The notes under the pieces are model-generated. The model had not been told where the DNA came from, made no database searches, and saw only the letters and a list, made by a program, of their open reading frames with translations. Shown one piece after another: positions 1 through 11,014 of a stretch of 64,000 nt of DNA. How positions within the stretch are numbered: the first letter of the stretch is position 1; the number at the start of each line of letters is the position of its first letter. This stretch comes from Mortierella alpina (taxonomy: Eukaryota > Mortierellomycota > Mortierellomycetes > Mortierellales > Mortierellaceae): NCBI GenBank assembly GCA_029449245.1, contig JANATF010000004.1, forward strand, positions 1,860,001 through 1,924,000, given 5' to 3'. The position numbers were made by a program, and so were the translations under genes.

Positions 1-3000
1 TCTTGCCTCGCGGATACGGCTTGGGCTTTGATGATGGTGAGGGGGCGAGTTCTTGCCACGCCTGCTGGGACTCGAACGCCGACTGCTACTGCGCTTCCTC
101 CAGTTGGGGCCGCGAGAATCACCGTCCACAGGTGCAGCTGATTCGGGTCGCCCGAAAGCTGCCAAGGCTGGGTCGATCATGGCGACGCTCTTGGCGCTCC
201 AATACTCAAACCATTTTTTCCACTTGCGCATTCCCTGAGAAGTCGTGTATTGCATCTGACCCCCGTTTTGACCAGAGTCATCCTCTGACAGCTCTACCCT
301 ATCGCGGTACTTGTCATTGCCATAGTTTCGGTCGTAGTGTTGGTGCTGGAGCTGGAGCTGGTGCACGGGCTGTGAGTCCTCCGGATGTTGACGCCTCGCG
401 CTGAGTTTGGGGTCACTCCATTCTGGCACCGACCTCTCCATATCTGAGGACTCGTGAGAAGACGCAGAGCCTGATCGCGTATGGGCATTTCTATATTGTG
501 TCGTGGGCCCTCCAAAGCTCATCGATCCAGAGTACACGGTGTTGCCTTTTCTGCTAGCTCTTGTCAGCCCACCGCTTCTAGACACGACTGGCGACTGCCG
601 AGAGCTCCGAAAGTTACTCTGGTGTGAGAATGCCTCGCCGTCATCCGAAGCTCCGCTCGAGTAGAAGGATTGCGCACCTGGAAAAGATAGTAATCCCCCT
701 TGATAAAGGCGTCCGTGAAAGACCAAATGGTAATAGAGGAATGCTTTCAACAAAATCTCAAACAGCTTCCCATCCGCAAAAGCCAGGAAAGACGAGTCCT
801 CCGAGAACAAAGTCATGCTGCGAAAGATGGACTCCAAGAGGATTCCGTCCGTGTACTGCTGTCCATGAACCCAGATGAGTGTATCGAAATCCAGGATGCA
901 AATATCCGCCTCCAAGAATTTGGGGTCAATCCTGCTAGAGTCAACACCGACAAGCGAGTATTTCTCCATGTCCTCTACTTTTAGAGTTCCGGGCCCTTGA
1001 TACCACGGCACAACTTGCCGTTGATGTTCCATTAACTGTTCCTCTCTCGAAGGATATCCAGCATGCGGCAAAAACGTCGACAGGACCGAGACCATCGCTC
1101 GGACCTTTGCTTCGCTCTCTGTCTGCCCCATCACGCACACCTTTTGACCACTTAAAAGCGCAAATACAAGGTGTTTGCTGATGGCTGGGTCCTTTTGCAG
1201 TGTGTCGAGAATGATTTTCGGATTGTTCATGATCTGAGCCGGTCCAAGTCCTGGTCCTGTTCCTGGTCCGGCGACTCCCATGCTTAGCCCACTTTGAGCA
1301 GAATGTCGATGCTGCGACTTGCTAAAGCCGCCAGCAAGTGGGGGTTCTCCTTGGCTTACACCCGCTCCAAAGGACCAGGGGACTTGCTCCGCAGTGCCCT
1401 CTGTTGATGGCATGATGGGTCCGCTGCGTTTTGCATGATGGAGCGTCTGTTGCTCCTGATGCCACTCAACGACCCTAGCCGATCGATCCAAAGGCGACAC
1501 TGCAAACCCATCGCGGGTAGGGATATCCATGTGGGTGGCTACCCCTGTCGCAGCAGTAAAGAACGAGACTGCGTCGTCGAGAGAGTCATAGCCTGTTTGT
1601 TCGTCATCGGCATCATCCGCGTCTATGGTCGTTCCGGGCTGTCGCGTTTCTGTAGTTGAGTCCCCCAACATGGTGGTCGCATCGTCAAGGGTTCTAGGAG
1701 TTTCATCCTGAATCGGGTATCCATCCTCTGAAGGTGCGTTGACAGTCGATATCCCTTCCAAAAGTTCCATAAGCGGTACTGGTGCTTCTTGGTGCGGGGT
1801 CTGACGGGCAGTTATTCTGAAAGAAGAGCTAACAGTCATTAGTTGCTGGATGATTCACTTTCAGAACCAGAATTCAGGCAACTACTGCACTTGTGATTAG
1901 CCACTCACCGATTGAATTCCGGATTTCGAAAGTTGATCAGGAAACGGTTACCTAGGGTGAGGCTTGAAGTTGTTGGGTGCATGCGCTTTGCACTGTCCGA
2001 AGCCTCGCCTAGTAATTGAGTATCCGCCTGAAAATCTTTGAGGATGTCCTTGATCTTTTTGATGCCCAGGTGGAACTGAATCGATGAATTCCAGACCATG
2101 GTCGCTACACACAGCTCGCGAAGTGGCCGGAAGACGACCTCGTCGCGATCAATAGGGTATAATGTTGTAACGTACTGGGCTTCATATTCAGGAGCCTCGT
2201 ACATCATCGAGTCGTACTCGGAGACCACTGAATTCTTACGAGACTGCTCCTGCTGGAGTCCAAGTAAATGGGGAAGCGGCGCTGTGAAGCCTTCACCTGT
2301 CATTCCTACTGTGCTGGTCGAGTCCAAAATCCTTGATGGCGCCGTCCCTATCATGTTGGGAGATGATGCCTTGTGGCGAATTCTTGATCCTGGACGTGAG
2401 GCAGATCCCAGGAACAGGGAGGGATCTGCAGCTCCTGAACGACCCGCTGCTAGCTGCGCAAGATTCTCTGACGACGTCATTGGCGAGAGATCTGAGAGAG
2501 GTACCATAGTGTGAGGACCTTCTGTGCCGTCCTCTGCGTGGCCCAGTAAAGGCTGCCCATCGACAGAATAATGTTCCAGAATGCTGATAATATGGGTGGC
2601 AGTTTCGATGGCCTCCTTGATGGATTCCAAGTCCAGTCTTTGCTGCTCACTCAATTCATCCGAGTGTTCTGCTTGTGCAAGCGAAGATAGTTCTGCCGAG
2701 TCGGAAGATTCGGTCAGAGTGTTCTGACTAGACTCTGATACAAGAGCCGTATTCGTTGGCATGGCGGGTGAGTCCGAGGGCGCGCCGAGGTCTGCTGGAG
2801 CCTCAGACAGCAAGTTGTTGGTGTAGTTCAAATTCCGAAGCTTTTTGGTGAGGTCCTGCCTGAATAAAGTGTAGTTTCCTGTTTTGAAGTAGAGGGTCGC
2901 CCTACTAAACTTGAGTCTCATGTCTTCGTAATGGGCCAGGATCTTGTTTGGATCCTGGGTGATGTATGACATGCTGAAGGGGCGCACGAATCCTCGGGCG

Positions 3001-4141
3001 TTGATGTCGAACAAGGTGAAGTGATGCACCTGACATCAAAGGTGACATGGCTTTGGTTAGTTACGGACGGTCATTGAGTTTACTCCGCTCGCTTGTGGCC
3101 ATACTCGACCACCAGAGATACACATCAGCACTTACATAGGCCCAATATCCTCGTTCCGGATCGCTGATATGGACTTCGATATCCTCGGGAATATGAAAAA
3201 TGCTTGATCTACGTACAGACATTATTCCGGGTTATTATAGTCGTTTTTGACCTGATTGCCTTCCCACAGTTCAGGCCCGTCTTTGTTCCTTGCAGCACTA
3301 TGGCTGACGGCATTGCTGCAATAAGCACTTACGTTTCTCTGGCCTGCTGGTCGGCCGAAGTGATCCTGAGAACAAATTCATGCGTGTCAAACATCTCTTC
3401 CTGGGACCGGCTCCCGTTGGCGTCTGGGCTAAGTGTTGCTGTGCTCCCGTCTGAAGACTCTTGTGAACGTTGTTTGTGGGACGAATACGAATCGCGCGTC
3501 AAGTCCACGATGTTGTCAGGAATTGTCATTACCGCCCTTGGACCTTCCAGCTCTGAGAACTCTGATATGAGTACAAAGTCGGGAAGACCAGCACTCTTCT
3601 TTGGGTACCACCAGCATGTTGTAGGCGGTTCAAGTGACAATGCAGCCTGCTGAAGCTGTTGTTGTAGCAGTTGCTGCGTCTGTTGTTGTTGTAGTTGCTG
3701 TTGCTGTCCTCGGGCTGCTGTTCTTCCTGGCCCCTTCGCTGAAGTGTCGACGGAGGACCCGGGCACTTTGAGCGTGCTGCCAGTGGAAGGCCTTATGGAA
3801 GCAGGGCTCAGCATGGGCGATCCCGTCTCTGAGAGCGAGGCCGTGTCTGCAGAACGGTGGGGAAGCCAAGATGGGCCGGTTGATACAGGATAGGGGTTTG
3901 CGCTCGAGGTGTCACAGGGCGGCGCGGTGTCGACGCGCGAGGTGGAGACGGACCTGGGGAGCATCCTGGACGGGGCCGCTACGGACTTTGGCGACGAGAG
4001 CGGACTGGTGGCTATGAGGGCAGGGGCCGAGGCAGGAGGTGGATGTGGTGGTTGTGGTGATGGCGGGGACGAGGGGGCGGCTGACTCCAACTCCTCGTAG
4101 TTGTTGTCGAGCGCCTCTGGGAATGCAGACCAGGCAAACAT
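1..4141 (-). CDS. SMCR8-like longin/DENN protein (3' end cut by window edge)
   Basis: The coding exons read as complement(<1..1816, 1909..3029, 3136..3208, 3333..4141), all with GT-AG introns and matching phases, giving about 1273 visible residues. Residues near 188 read DFVLISEFSELEGPRAVMTI, the opening longin strand typical of SMCR8. Residues near 272 read FHIPEDIEVHISDPERGYWA and lead into HHFTLFDINARGFVRPF, the best-conserved SMCR8 stretch. The last visible exon has the GQKVCVMGQTESEAKVR segment, which fits the C-terminal DENN core. Disordered Pro/Ser/Gln-rich inserts, including a CAG-type polyglutamine run near 3645-3715, separate the blocks. In animals SMCR8 works with C9orf72 and WDR41 as a small-GTPase regulator in autophagy and lysosome signalling; the same role here is inferred from family only. 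The ATG at 4141 is the first in frame. A Lst4/FNIP-like protein is the main alternative. Confidence 0.85.
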
Positions 4142-4798
4142 GGTAGGGTGTGCGTGCAGGGGGTCAGCGGCGGAAAGTCAGTCCCGCTTGCGCCGAGGGA
4201 CCGGTGGATTGGGGGGGGGGAGGTGGGCTTGATGCTGTGGATGGGCAGGATAGGGGCTTCGTGCAGGCAGCGGGGTCATCCATGCAGCATTGCTCCTGTT
4301 GTGTGCGAGTTGATGGCGAGCGCGGTGGCGTGTCTGCTGTGTGTCTGCTGTGTGTCTGCTGCTCTCTCTTAGAGAGAGTGTGAGAGTGTTGTCTCTTTCT
4401 GTGATTGGGATGGGTGCGCTGAGGAATGAGGACGAGAACGAGCACGAGAAATGAGGACGACGGGTGGGCGAGTGCAGCCAAGATTACAGAAAGGAGAGGC
4501 AAGAGGGAGAGGGAGATGAAGATGCTGCTGAAGATGCTGCTGAAGATGCTGCTGAAGATGCTGCTGAAGATGCTGCTGAAGATGCTGCTGAGGATGGTGC
4601 TGGTTGGTAGAAGGGCGTAAGGACAAGTCAGACGAAAAGGGATGCAGTTGCAGTGCAGTGCAGTGCAAAACGCGCTGTTTGCTCATACATATATGATTAG
4701 GCCTGCCATGCACAGTGGCGCGCCCCTTGCTGGGGGGGACTGGCGTTGCATGCATATCCGCTGTGTATTCTACAGACACTACATGTCACTACATGACA
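4142..4798. other. Intergenic region with a 12-bp microsatellite
   Basis: This is the upstream region of the SMCR8-like gene and the 3' flank of the aspartic protease, both on the minus strand. It holds no convincing gene. It contains a G-run near 4208, an AG-rich stretch near 4370, and the 12-bp tandem repeat described separately. Confidence 0.7.
4518..4601. repeat. 12-bp tandem repeat (GAAGATGCTGCT)
   Basis: Six exact copies of GAAGATGCTGCT run from 4518 to 4589, followed by one degenerate copy. The array lies about 380 bp upstream of the SMCR8-like start codon. The unit is a multiple of three, so the plus strand can be read as a short Lys-Met-Leu-Leu repeat, but there is no sign that it is translated. 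Confidence 0.9.
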
Positions 4799-6174
4799 CT
4801 ACATGTACTTGAGCGGCGCAACACCCAGGCGCGGCGGCGTCGAGTAGTCAAAGACGCAGTAGTTGTTCTTGATGAACGCGTCGCCCACAATCCAGAACCT
4901 ATTCTGCCCGCCCTGGATGCTCGACACGCAGTACTCGCTGCCCTTCGACACCGGGGCAAACGGAATGTCCAAGTACGGCACCGCAAAGTCCTTGCCGCCC
5001 AGCCGAAACTCAACGGGCCCGGGAACCGGCACGGGCACCGCACACGGCACCAGCCATCCGTTCTTCACGCTGTTCATCGACCCCGGGATCCCGCTATGGA
5101 AGGCCTTGGCGGCCTCGTCGCCCAGGTAGATCAGACTCGTGCCCGTGTCGACAATCCCTGTCGAGTTGAAGCCCAGACTGATGCCGTTGAAGCCGAGATC
5201 ATCAAACTGCACTTGCCACCAGGCTGTGTCGTTGACGGGAACATACGTCAGATTGCCCGTGTACAACGTGTGGTTGATCGCCCCAAAGAGGTATTGCCCG
5301 ACTGCACCCTTGGCCCGTCGCTGCGACGGCAAATAAACCGACACCACCGGCAGCTCCACCTTGTTCTGCTGGATCGCGTTGCTCATAAACGTCTGCACGC
5401 CCGGGACCACCTCGTTCCCGTTGAACGCCAGCCCAAACATGCCGTCGCTCGGTGTCTCCGCAAATCCCGTCTCGTTCGTGGCCAGAGCAATGGTCTGGCG
5501 CACAGCAATGCCCGAGACGTTGACTATGTCCGAGCCCAGTCGACCTGCAGCGGTGCTCTGATCGCCGTAGGTAATGTTCCACAAGCGGCCGTCCTTCTGG
5601 TATGTGCTCGACCGCGACTCGTTGAAGCGCGCGTGCGACATGCACGAGAGGGTGCTACAGCTGACCGAGTCGACCCAGATGTCGGACGACCCAGTGTCAA
5701 AATCCACCAGAAACCGTTGTCCTGGGGTGCCGATCTGAATCGCACCGTAGTACTACATGTCCAATAAGTTTCATATGTTGCAAGACAACCAAAAAGAAAA
5801 TTGGTTTCTAGTTTTTTTTTTTGAGCGTATAAAGCCAATAAACTGTCGCCGGCTCACGTTCTCTTTTTTTTTTCTCTTACCTCACTGTCTGAACCGTCAT
5901 CCAAGGCGGGCTCGTCTCCAATGGTGCCATTGGCAGACACAGCGGCTGTGGCCCTTTTGCTGGCGCGTTTTTGGAGGTAGACCGCGCACTCTTCCTCGTG
6001 GAACCGCAAGTCCTCGTATCGAGCATTCATCTTGCACACCTGCCTCCAGTAGTCGGGTTTGTAGTTCAGTCTCCGTGCCGCGGTGACAGAGAATTCTTTT
6101 CGAGCTGACGACGCCACACTGACAGACAGCGTTGCTAGCACAGCAGCCGCGGGCAGAACACTAAAAAACTTCAT
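4799..6174 (-). CDS. Secreted pepsin-like aspartic protease
   Basis: The gene is complement(4799..5752, 5881..6174), encoding 415 residues with one 128-bp phase-0 intron. Residues 1-22 form a signal peptide, followed by a basic propeptide that contains KR and KRASKR-like processing sites. The mature domain starts near YYGAIQIGTPGQRFLVDFDT. The two catalytic aspartates are D117 in DTGSSD and about D300 in DTGTS, and WNITYGDQS carries the flap tyrosine. The length and the two-lobe spacing fit MEROPS family A1 (rhizopuspepsin/mucorpepsin type). Several N-glycosylation sequons (NES, NIT, NVS, NHT) support secretion. The likely role is extracellular or vacuolar protein breakdown. A TATA box lies about 120 bp upstream of the ATG. 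Confidence 0.93.
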
Positions 6175-6293
6175 TGTGTTATAAGGCTCAGAATGCGAGA
6201 GCCTGAGCGAGTATGAGAGATTGGTACTTGAGGAGTGGAGTGGTAATGAGGAGGAGGGGGCCGGGGTACTTGAAACAAGGAAAATGGGGGTCT

Positions 6294-6302
6294 CTTTTTA
6301 TA
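6294..6302 (-). promoter_or_regulatory. TATA box of the aspartic protease gene
   Basis: The minus strand reads TATAAAAAG about 120 bp upstream of the protease ATG at 6174. Position and sequence fit a fungal core promoter; this is inferred from motif and spacing only. Confidence 0.5.
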
Positions 6303-6959
6303 CAACCAGCGGCCTCGGTTTCATGCTCGCGTAGCCGTGCTGGTTCTCTCGCTGAGGCAAACAAAAAAGCCCATTATGGTGATGACGACCCAGTTGCCAA
6401 TAGGGCTACCTCGGCTGAATCCTATCCTGAAATGGTCCCTGCGGAACAATATTCTCAGCTCATCAATTGGCGGCCCACGGGCTTTGCATTTTCCCCAGCC
6501 GAGGGCTGTAGCGCCTAGATGAATGGTGGTTGTTTCAGCCAGGATCTTGACAAAAGGCCCTCACTCGTGTAATTCACCCATAATATTGCTTATGGGACGA
6601 CGCGCCAGCGCGCGAGTGTCCTGGTAATATTCCTAATGGCCGCGAAGAAAGTCGAGAGCACCTGCTCAGTGGCAGTGCTACAATGATGAAAGGTCGACAA
6701 TGGAGAAAGGTCGACCCAATCCGGGCTAGGGCTAGGGAGGCTGAGTTCTGAGAGCGCTTTCGGGCCAACCCAAACACCGCCACGCAAACTTTAATTCGAC
6801 CATGCGAATGCACAAAAAGTGAGAGCCGTGTCCCCCCACCTCCATTCTTCACCTCCATCGAACGCGCCATTCACCTTCATCACTACCAGCACACACACCG
6901 GCACACACATCAAAACGACCTCTGCTTCAGCCGGCCCACTCGCATCTCTCTTTGCTCCA
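6303..6959. other. Divergent intergenic region, no gene seen
   Basis: Together with 6175-6293 this separates the divergently transcribed protease and F-box genes. The reading frame of the F-box gene stays open upstream to about 6819, but no in-frame ATG occurs there, so I treat it as 5' leader. Confidence 0.6.
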
Positions 6960-9128
6960 ATGCGCCCAAAGATGTCCATTCTCCATTCCATTCGCGATGG
7001 CGACAAGCTCCTACCCAACCGTCATAGGCGGCCCTCGCCCCTTCTCGTTCCCGAGATTCTCAAACATATCCTTTCCTTCCTCAGCCAGTCCACCCTTCGC
7101 TATTCAGCCGTCCTCGTCTCCCACCTCTGGTCCGACATTGCTCAAGAATTGATCCAGCGCACAGTCTTTTGGAGTATTGCTAAACCCTCAAGATTTCATT
7201 CCACCCCGTCCTTTGCTCTCGGTCGCGTCAACGCTGCGGATGCACTTGTCCTCCGCTGCAAACGTCTCTCGAACATCCACGCACCTATGGCCTCCAGACC
7301 CAAGAACAGTCAATGCGTCCAATTGCTCACCAAGCTTGAAACCCTTGCTCGCAAAGGCAAGCTACGCGTCCGCGACTTGGACGTCCAAATCAATAAGGAT
7401 GAGATGGACTGGTCAGGATTGTCGTTGTTGCTCAACATCGTGGGTCCATCGTTGACCCATCTTCGCCTAAATATCTTTTCCCCCAACCACATCTTTCCAC
7501 TCTCAACCGTCCTCGAGTCCTGCCCGAGCCTCTTGGTGCTTCATGTCGAGGCCAGCACAGACGAAACCAACACTCAGGCGTCTCAGCTCGAAGAACCTAG
7601 CCTTGATCCCGGCGCCATCGAGACCTCCTCCTCCTCCTTGCTGACTTTACATGAATACACACCTAAAGGCGTCACTGCTCCCAAGACACGAAGGAACTGG
7701 CGATTGCAGTCCTGCACCTTTGACGATATGTACCTCACCGCCGCTGCGCTCGAAGCCCTGCTGCCTTCTTGCCCTGACCTGACCGACCTTCGCCTCGTTT
7801 CGATCCGTTCACGACTGAACTCTCTTGTGACGGAGCCATCGCTCTACAACCAAGAACCTCGTGAACAATTCCTTCGTCAACTGGGACTTATCTGTCCCGG
7901 CTTGAAATCCATTCACATCTCGCTCCACAATTATCCTCTGGAGGTATCCGAACCTGTACTTGTCGAGCTACCATATCTGCTCAAAGAAATCACCTCCATC
8001 AGTGTCGACCAGCAGAGTCTTTACCGCCAGTCCGTGCATTCGTCTCTGCTGAGTGCCCACTGGAACGAGAATCAAATGACTTCGCTCGAGATCGTCAAGG
8101 ACAAGATCTCATCCACCATCCGCACTGAGAACATGATCAAGATTGGCGACCTCCTGCATGCTTTCTTATGCGAGGCGACCGGGTTGCAACATCTGAAGGG
8201 TCATGGTGGGTACATCACCTTTTACAACCTTCGAGTCACCAGCCAAGGCGCCTTCACCTGGCACTCGATCCGACAAACCTGGGCGCGGTCCAAGAAAAGG
8301 ATCTGGGCCTGTCGAGGGCTAAAGACGCTGGAAGTCGAATTTGTGGCAGGTGGAGCCAACTATGTGGACGATCGGGAGCATTCGAGGCTTGTGTTTGGTT
8401 ACCTGTCTCGGGTGTGCCCCCATTTACAGGACCTCTCCATCAAGAATAACGGGATGAAACTCGATCTGGAAGGTGGACTGTGCCTGCTCTCACGATTGAA
8501 TAGCCTAAGAAAATTATATCTCAGACCCTCGTGGCAGTCTCCTCTGTGGAAGTCAGATCTGGATTGGATCCAAAGATACCATTATTACAGCACCACGGGC
8601 ACGAGTCTATCCGAGGCAAACCTTCGAGGTCGCTGGAGGCGCATGGCAGAGAGCTATACCGAAGGCAGTGAGGAAGACAGCAAAACCAAAAAGTGCAAGA
8701 GCCGACCATGGGACGCCTTCAATCTCGGGATTCGTCCCCGATTTTCCAGGGTGATGGCCTATCTTCAAGACGGAATTTTGAAAAGAGGGGACCATCAGCC
8801 CGCTGAGAATGAGGTGTCGTCCCCTGCACAGTGCCAACAGCTGGACTGGGATGTGGGTGGTAGTCAGGCAGGCATGACAGAACCTCGTGAGCCGGCTCTT
8901 GTCGATGGAATCGACATGACCCATGTCGGACACCTTTCAGATATCGAGATGTACTTTTGCGAGCGACGCGCACGACGGGACGAATGTCTGTGGCCAGACA
9001 TGGAGTATCTGGAGATATTCCACACCTGCCGACCCAATTATTCCAAGGGCGATCAAAAGCGTCTGTGCGACATTATGAAGAGCTACCGTCCTGAGATCAA
9101 GTTTAGATGTCTAGTGTACATGCCTTAA
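6960..9128 (+). CDS. F-box-like, LRR-type protein
   Basis: This is a single-exon frame of 722 residues. An F-box-like segment lies near residues 24-60: LLVPEILKHILSFLSQSTLR followed by a VSHLWSDIAQ stretch, the expected L-P-x-E-I-L plus C/S-x-x-W pattern. The rest holds repeated leucine-rich stretches such as LTHLRL, LTDLRL, LKSIHISL, LKTLEVEF, LQDLSIKNN and LRKLYLRP, with spacing typical of degenerate fungal LRR domains. F-box proteins recruit substrates to SCF ubiquitin ligases through Skp1; the substrate cannot be told. Large families of such proteins are common in Mortierella-like fungi. The ATG at 6960 is the first in frame. A fungal LRR protein without true F-box activity is possible. 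Confidence 0.75.
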   Translation: MRPKMSILHSIRDGDKLLPNRHRRPSPLLVPEILKHILSFLSQSTLRYSAVLVSHLWSDIAQELIQRTVFWSIAKPSRFHSTPSFALGRVNAADALVLRCKRLSNIHAPMASRPKNSQCVQLLTKLETLARKGKLRVRDLDVQINKDEMDWSGLSLLLNIVGPSLTHLRLNIFSPNHIFPLSTVLESCPSLLVLHVEASTDETNTQASQLEEPSLDPGAIETSSSSLLTLHEYTPKGVTAPKTRRNWRLQSCTFDDMYLTAAALEALLPSCPDLTDLRLVSIRSRLNSLVTEPSLYNQEPREQFLRQLGLICPGLKSIHISLHNYPLEVSEPVLVELPYLLKEITSISVDQQSLYRQSVHSSLLSAHWNENQMTSLEIVKDKISSTIRTENMIKIGDLLHAFLCEATGLQHLKGHGGYITFYNLRVTSQGAFTWHSIRQTWARSKKRIWACRGLKTLEVEFVAGGANYVDDREHSRLVFGYLSRVCPHLQDLSIKNNGMKLDLEGGLCLLSRLNSLRKLYLRPSWQSPLWKSDLDWIQRYHYYSTTGTSLSEANLRGRWRRMAESYTEGSEEDSKTKKCKSRPWDAFNLGIRPRFSRVMAYLQDGILKRGDHQPAENEVSSPAQCQQLDWDVGGSQAGMTEPREPALVDGIDMTHVGHLSDIEMYFCERRARRDECLWPDMEYLEIFHTCRPNYSKGDQKRLCDIMKSYRPEIKFRCLVYMP

Positions 9129-9875
9129 ACAAGTCCCTCCCTTTCCAATTCGCTCGCACACCGTGTTAGTGCGTTCGTAAGACGAAATGCAGCGCAAAAC
9201 GCGCTGCTTGGAATGTCTTTCACCTTCTTTGCAATTCGATTTGGGCCACTGACTCCAGAATGGTGCATTAGCGCACGGTGATAGTCTATTGTTATGCATC
9301 ACTCACAGATGATGACATGCATCTGGACACGGCACAGAAGATCTCGCGTGCCTTTAATTGCACGTTGCCGTCCCGGGCCTACTATATAGATACTGAACTG
9401 CCCCTGCCATCATACCGCGAGTGTGTTCTCGGATGAAAACTAGAATGGCATATTTTTGCGTAGAGTATCAATGCGTTATTCAGGAGCAATGTGACAAAAA
9501 CCTTACGTGAAAGGGAAACAAGGGAGCTACCCTAGTATTTTTTCTTTCATATTCTTGTACAGCTCATGGGCACCTCAACCCTTCCCGATTGTGTAATTGG
9601 CAATGTGGGGGATGGGAGGGGCCAAAGCTACAGAACAAACATAGCCGTGCCCACTCCCCCCCACCGTCAACCCCTTTTTCTGTAGCACGCTTTCTGTCCT
9701 TATTCTTGTATAGACTCCTCTTCTATAATCTTTTTCTTTGTCGTCCATGATGCGTTTTCCGCAATGAAATGTCCTATTACGCAAAGTAGGACAATCACAG
9801 TGAGGTTCCATACTTTTCTCAAATTCCAGTGGAGAGATTCCTCATCTTTTTTTTTTTTTTTTCTTTACGCAGCAG
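9129..9875. other. Intergenic region, no gene seen
   Basis: The stretch lies between the F-box-like gene and the first Thr-rich secreted protein. It contains a long T-tract just before the TATA box at 9876. No coding region or RNA gene was recognised. Confidence 0.6.
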
Positions 9876-9884
9876 TTATAAAAG
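9876..9884 (+). promoter_or_regulatory. TATA box of the first Thr-rich secreted gene
   Basis: TTATAAAAG lies 134 bp before the ATG at 10010, directly after a long T-tract. The same motif, the following GTTGCGCA-ACATTTT block and an ATACCCCTC element recur before the paralogue at 12489, so the promoter was copied with the gene. Confidence 0.65.
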
Positions 9885-10009
9885 AGGACTTGTTGCGCAG
9901 ACATTTTTTTTTCTTTCCCTCATCCTCAAGCATCCTTGCATATACCCCTCCGGTCTCTTACCCCTTCCTTAGGCTCAAAAAAGACAATAGGATATCTGCG
10001 CCCTTCACC

Positions 10010-11014
10010 ATGCTTTTCAAGGTCGTCGCCTCCGCCCTCACCCTCGCTCTTGCAACTGTGGCTCTCGCTGATGGCTCCATGGACAGCCCGCCCCAACCCG
10101 ACACCAGCAAGCCCGATGTCTCTGATCCAACTACTAAGGAGTATATGTTCGAACATGTAAACTCGACCAGCCAGGCAAAGACATTCAGTGAACTCACATT
10201 GAAGCCGAGTAAGATATACAGGTTAAATCAAGTATTGTAAACCTCATGTCAGATGTATAATGGCCATTGACACGCTCCTTCGATGCACCGCTGCGTTAGA
10301 CACATGCTACCCAGCCAAGCCCGTGAAAATCAGTAGCAGTCCAACAGACCAAGAAGAGTTTGAATACCTCTGCGGTCAGGTAGTCAGATCCGTCCCTGGT
10401 GACAGCGGTGTTCCTCAATGCCTATTCTACAAAGACAAAACCTGTGACACCCAAGGTGTTGCCCAGAGACAAATCTCGAACGGGGACATTACAGATTACA
10501 ACTACCTGGCATGCGAAAGGGTAAAGCCTATTACAACTACAACTACCACTACCACTACAACTACCACTACAACTACAACAACTGTCAAGCATACAACAAC
10601 CACAACGGCCAAGCATACTACAACTACAGCTCCCCATCCAACTACAACTTCAACTCCCGAGCAATGGATCGACGTGCAGATTGGATACTGCCGATCAGAC
10701 GTCCGAATCTACAGCGGTAAAAAAAACGCTTGTTAATATGCCTCTTTTAGGAAGTGGCCCAAACGCAGAAGATTGTCCTTACTTATACGCTGAATCCTTT
10801 TTTTTTTTGACGACCGTGATCAGATCCCAGGGGTTACCTTATCAGAAGCCTTCCGATTCATGGAGATGACGCAATATGCCTTCTCGAGCCGCATGACTTG
10901 GAACACGGCACTTGCAACACGTACACGGACTCGACCCTCACTAAAATGTACTCGAGGAGTCATGAGTTTACAGAGGAAGAGAGGAAATCAGCATACGTTC
11001 GATGCAGCGCCTAA
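10010..11014 (+). CDS. Secreted Cys/Thr-rich protein, tandem paralogue A
   Basis: The best model is join(10010..10208, 10300..10716, 10824..11014), 268 residues. MLFKVVASALTLALATVALA is a clear signal peptide. The mature protein is cysteine-rich (CLFYKDKTCD, YLACERV, GYCRSDV) and carries a threonine-rich linker of TTTT runs with VKH/AKH spacers at about 10530-10640, a likely O-glycosylated stalk. It ends with YVRCSA, matching YVKCTYI in the paralogue at 12489. The third exon was chosen because its frame continues that conserved ending. The first intron is uncertain: an acceptor at 10252-10254 would keep 15 further residues but breaks phase with the only good donor. The function is unknown; a cell-surface or secreted interaction protein is possible. 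A pseudogene is the main alternative. Confidence 0.6.

Noticed and set aside
4426-4620. Plus-strand frame with Lys-Met-Leu-Leu repeats
   Set aside because: Produced entirely by the 12-bp microsatellite; no start context or flanking coding sequence.
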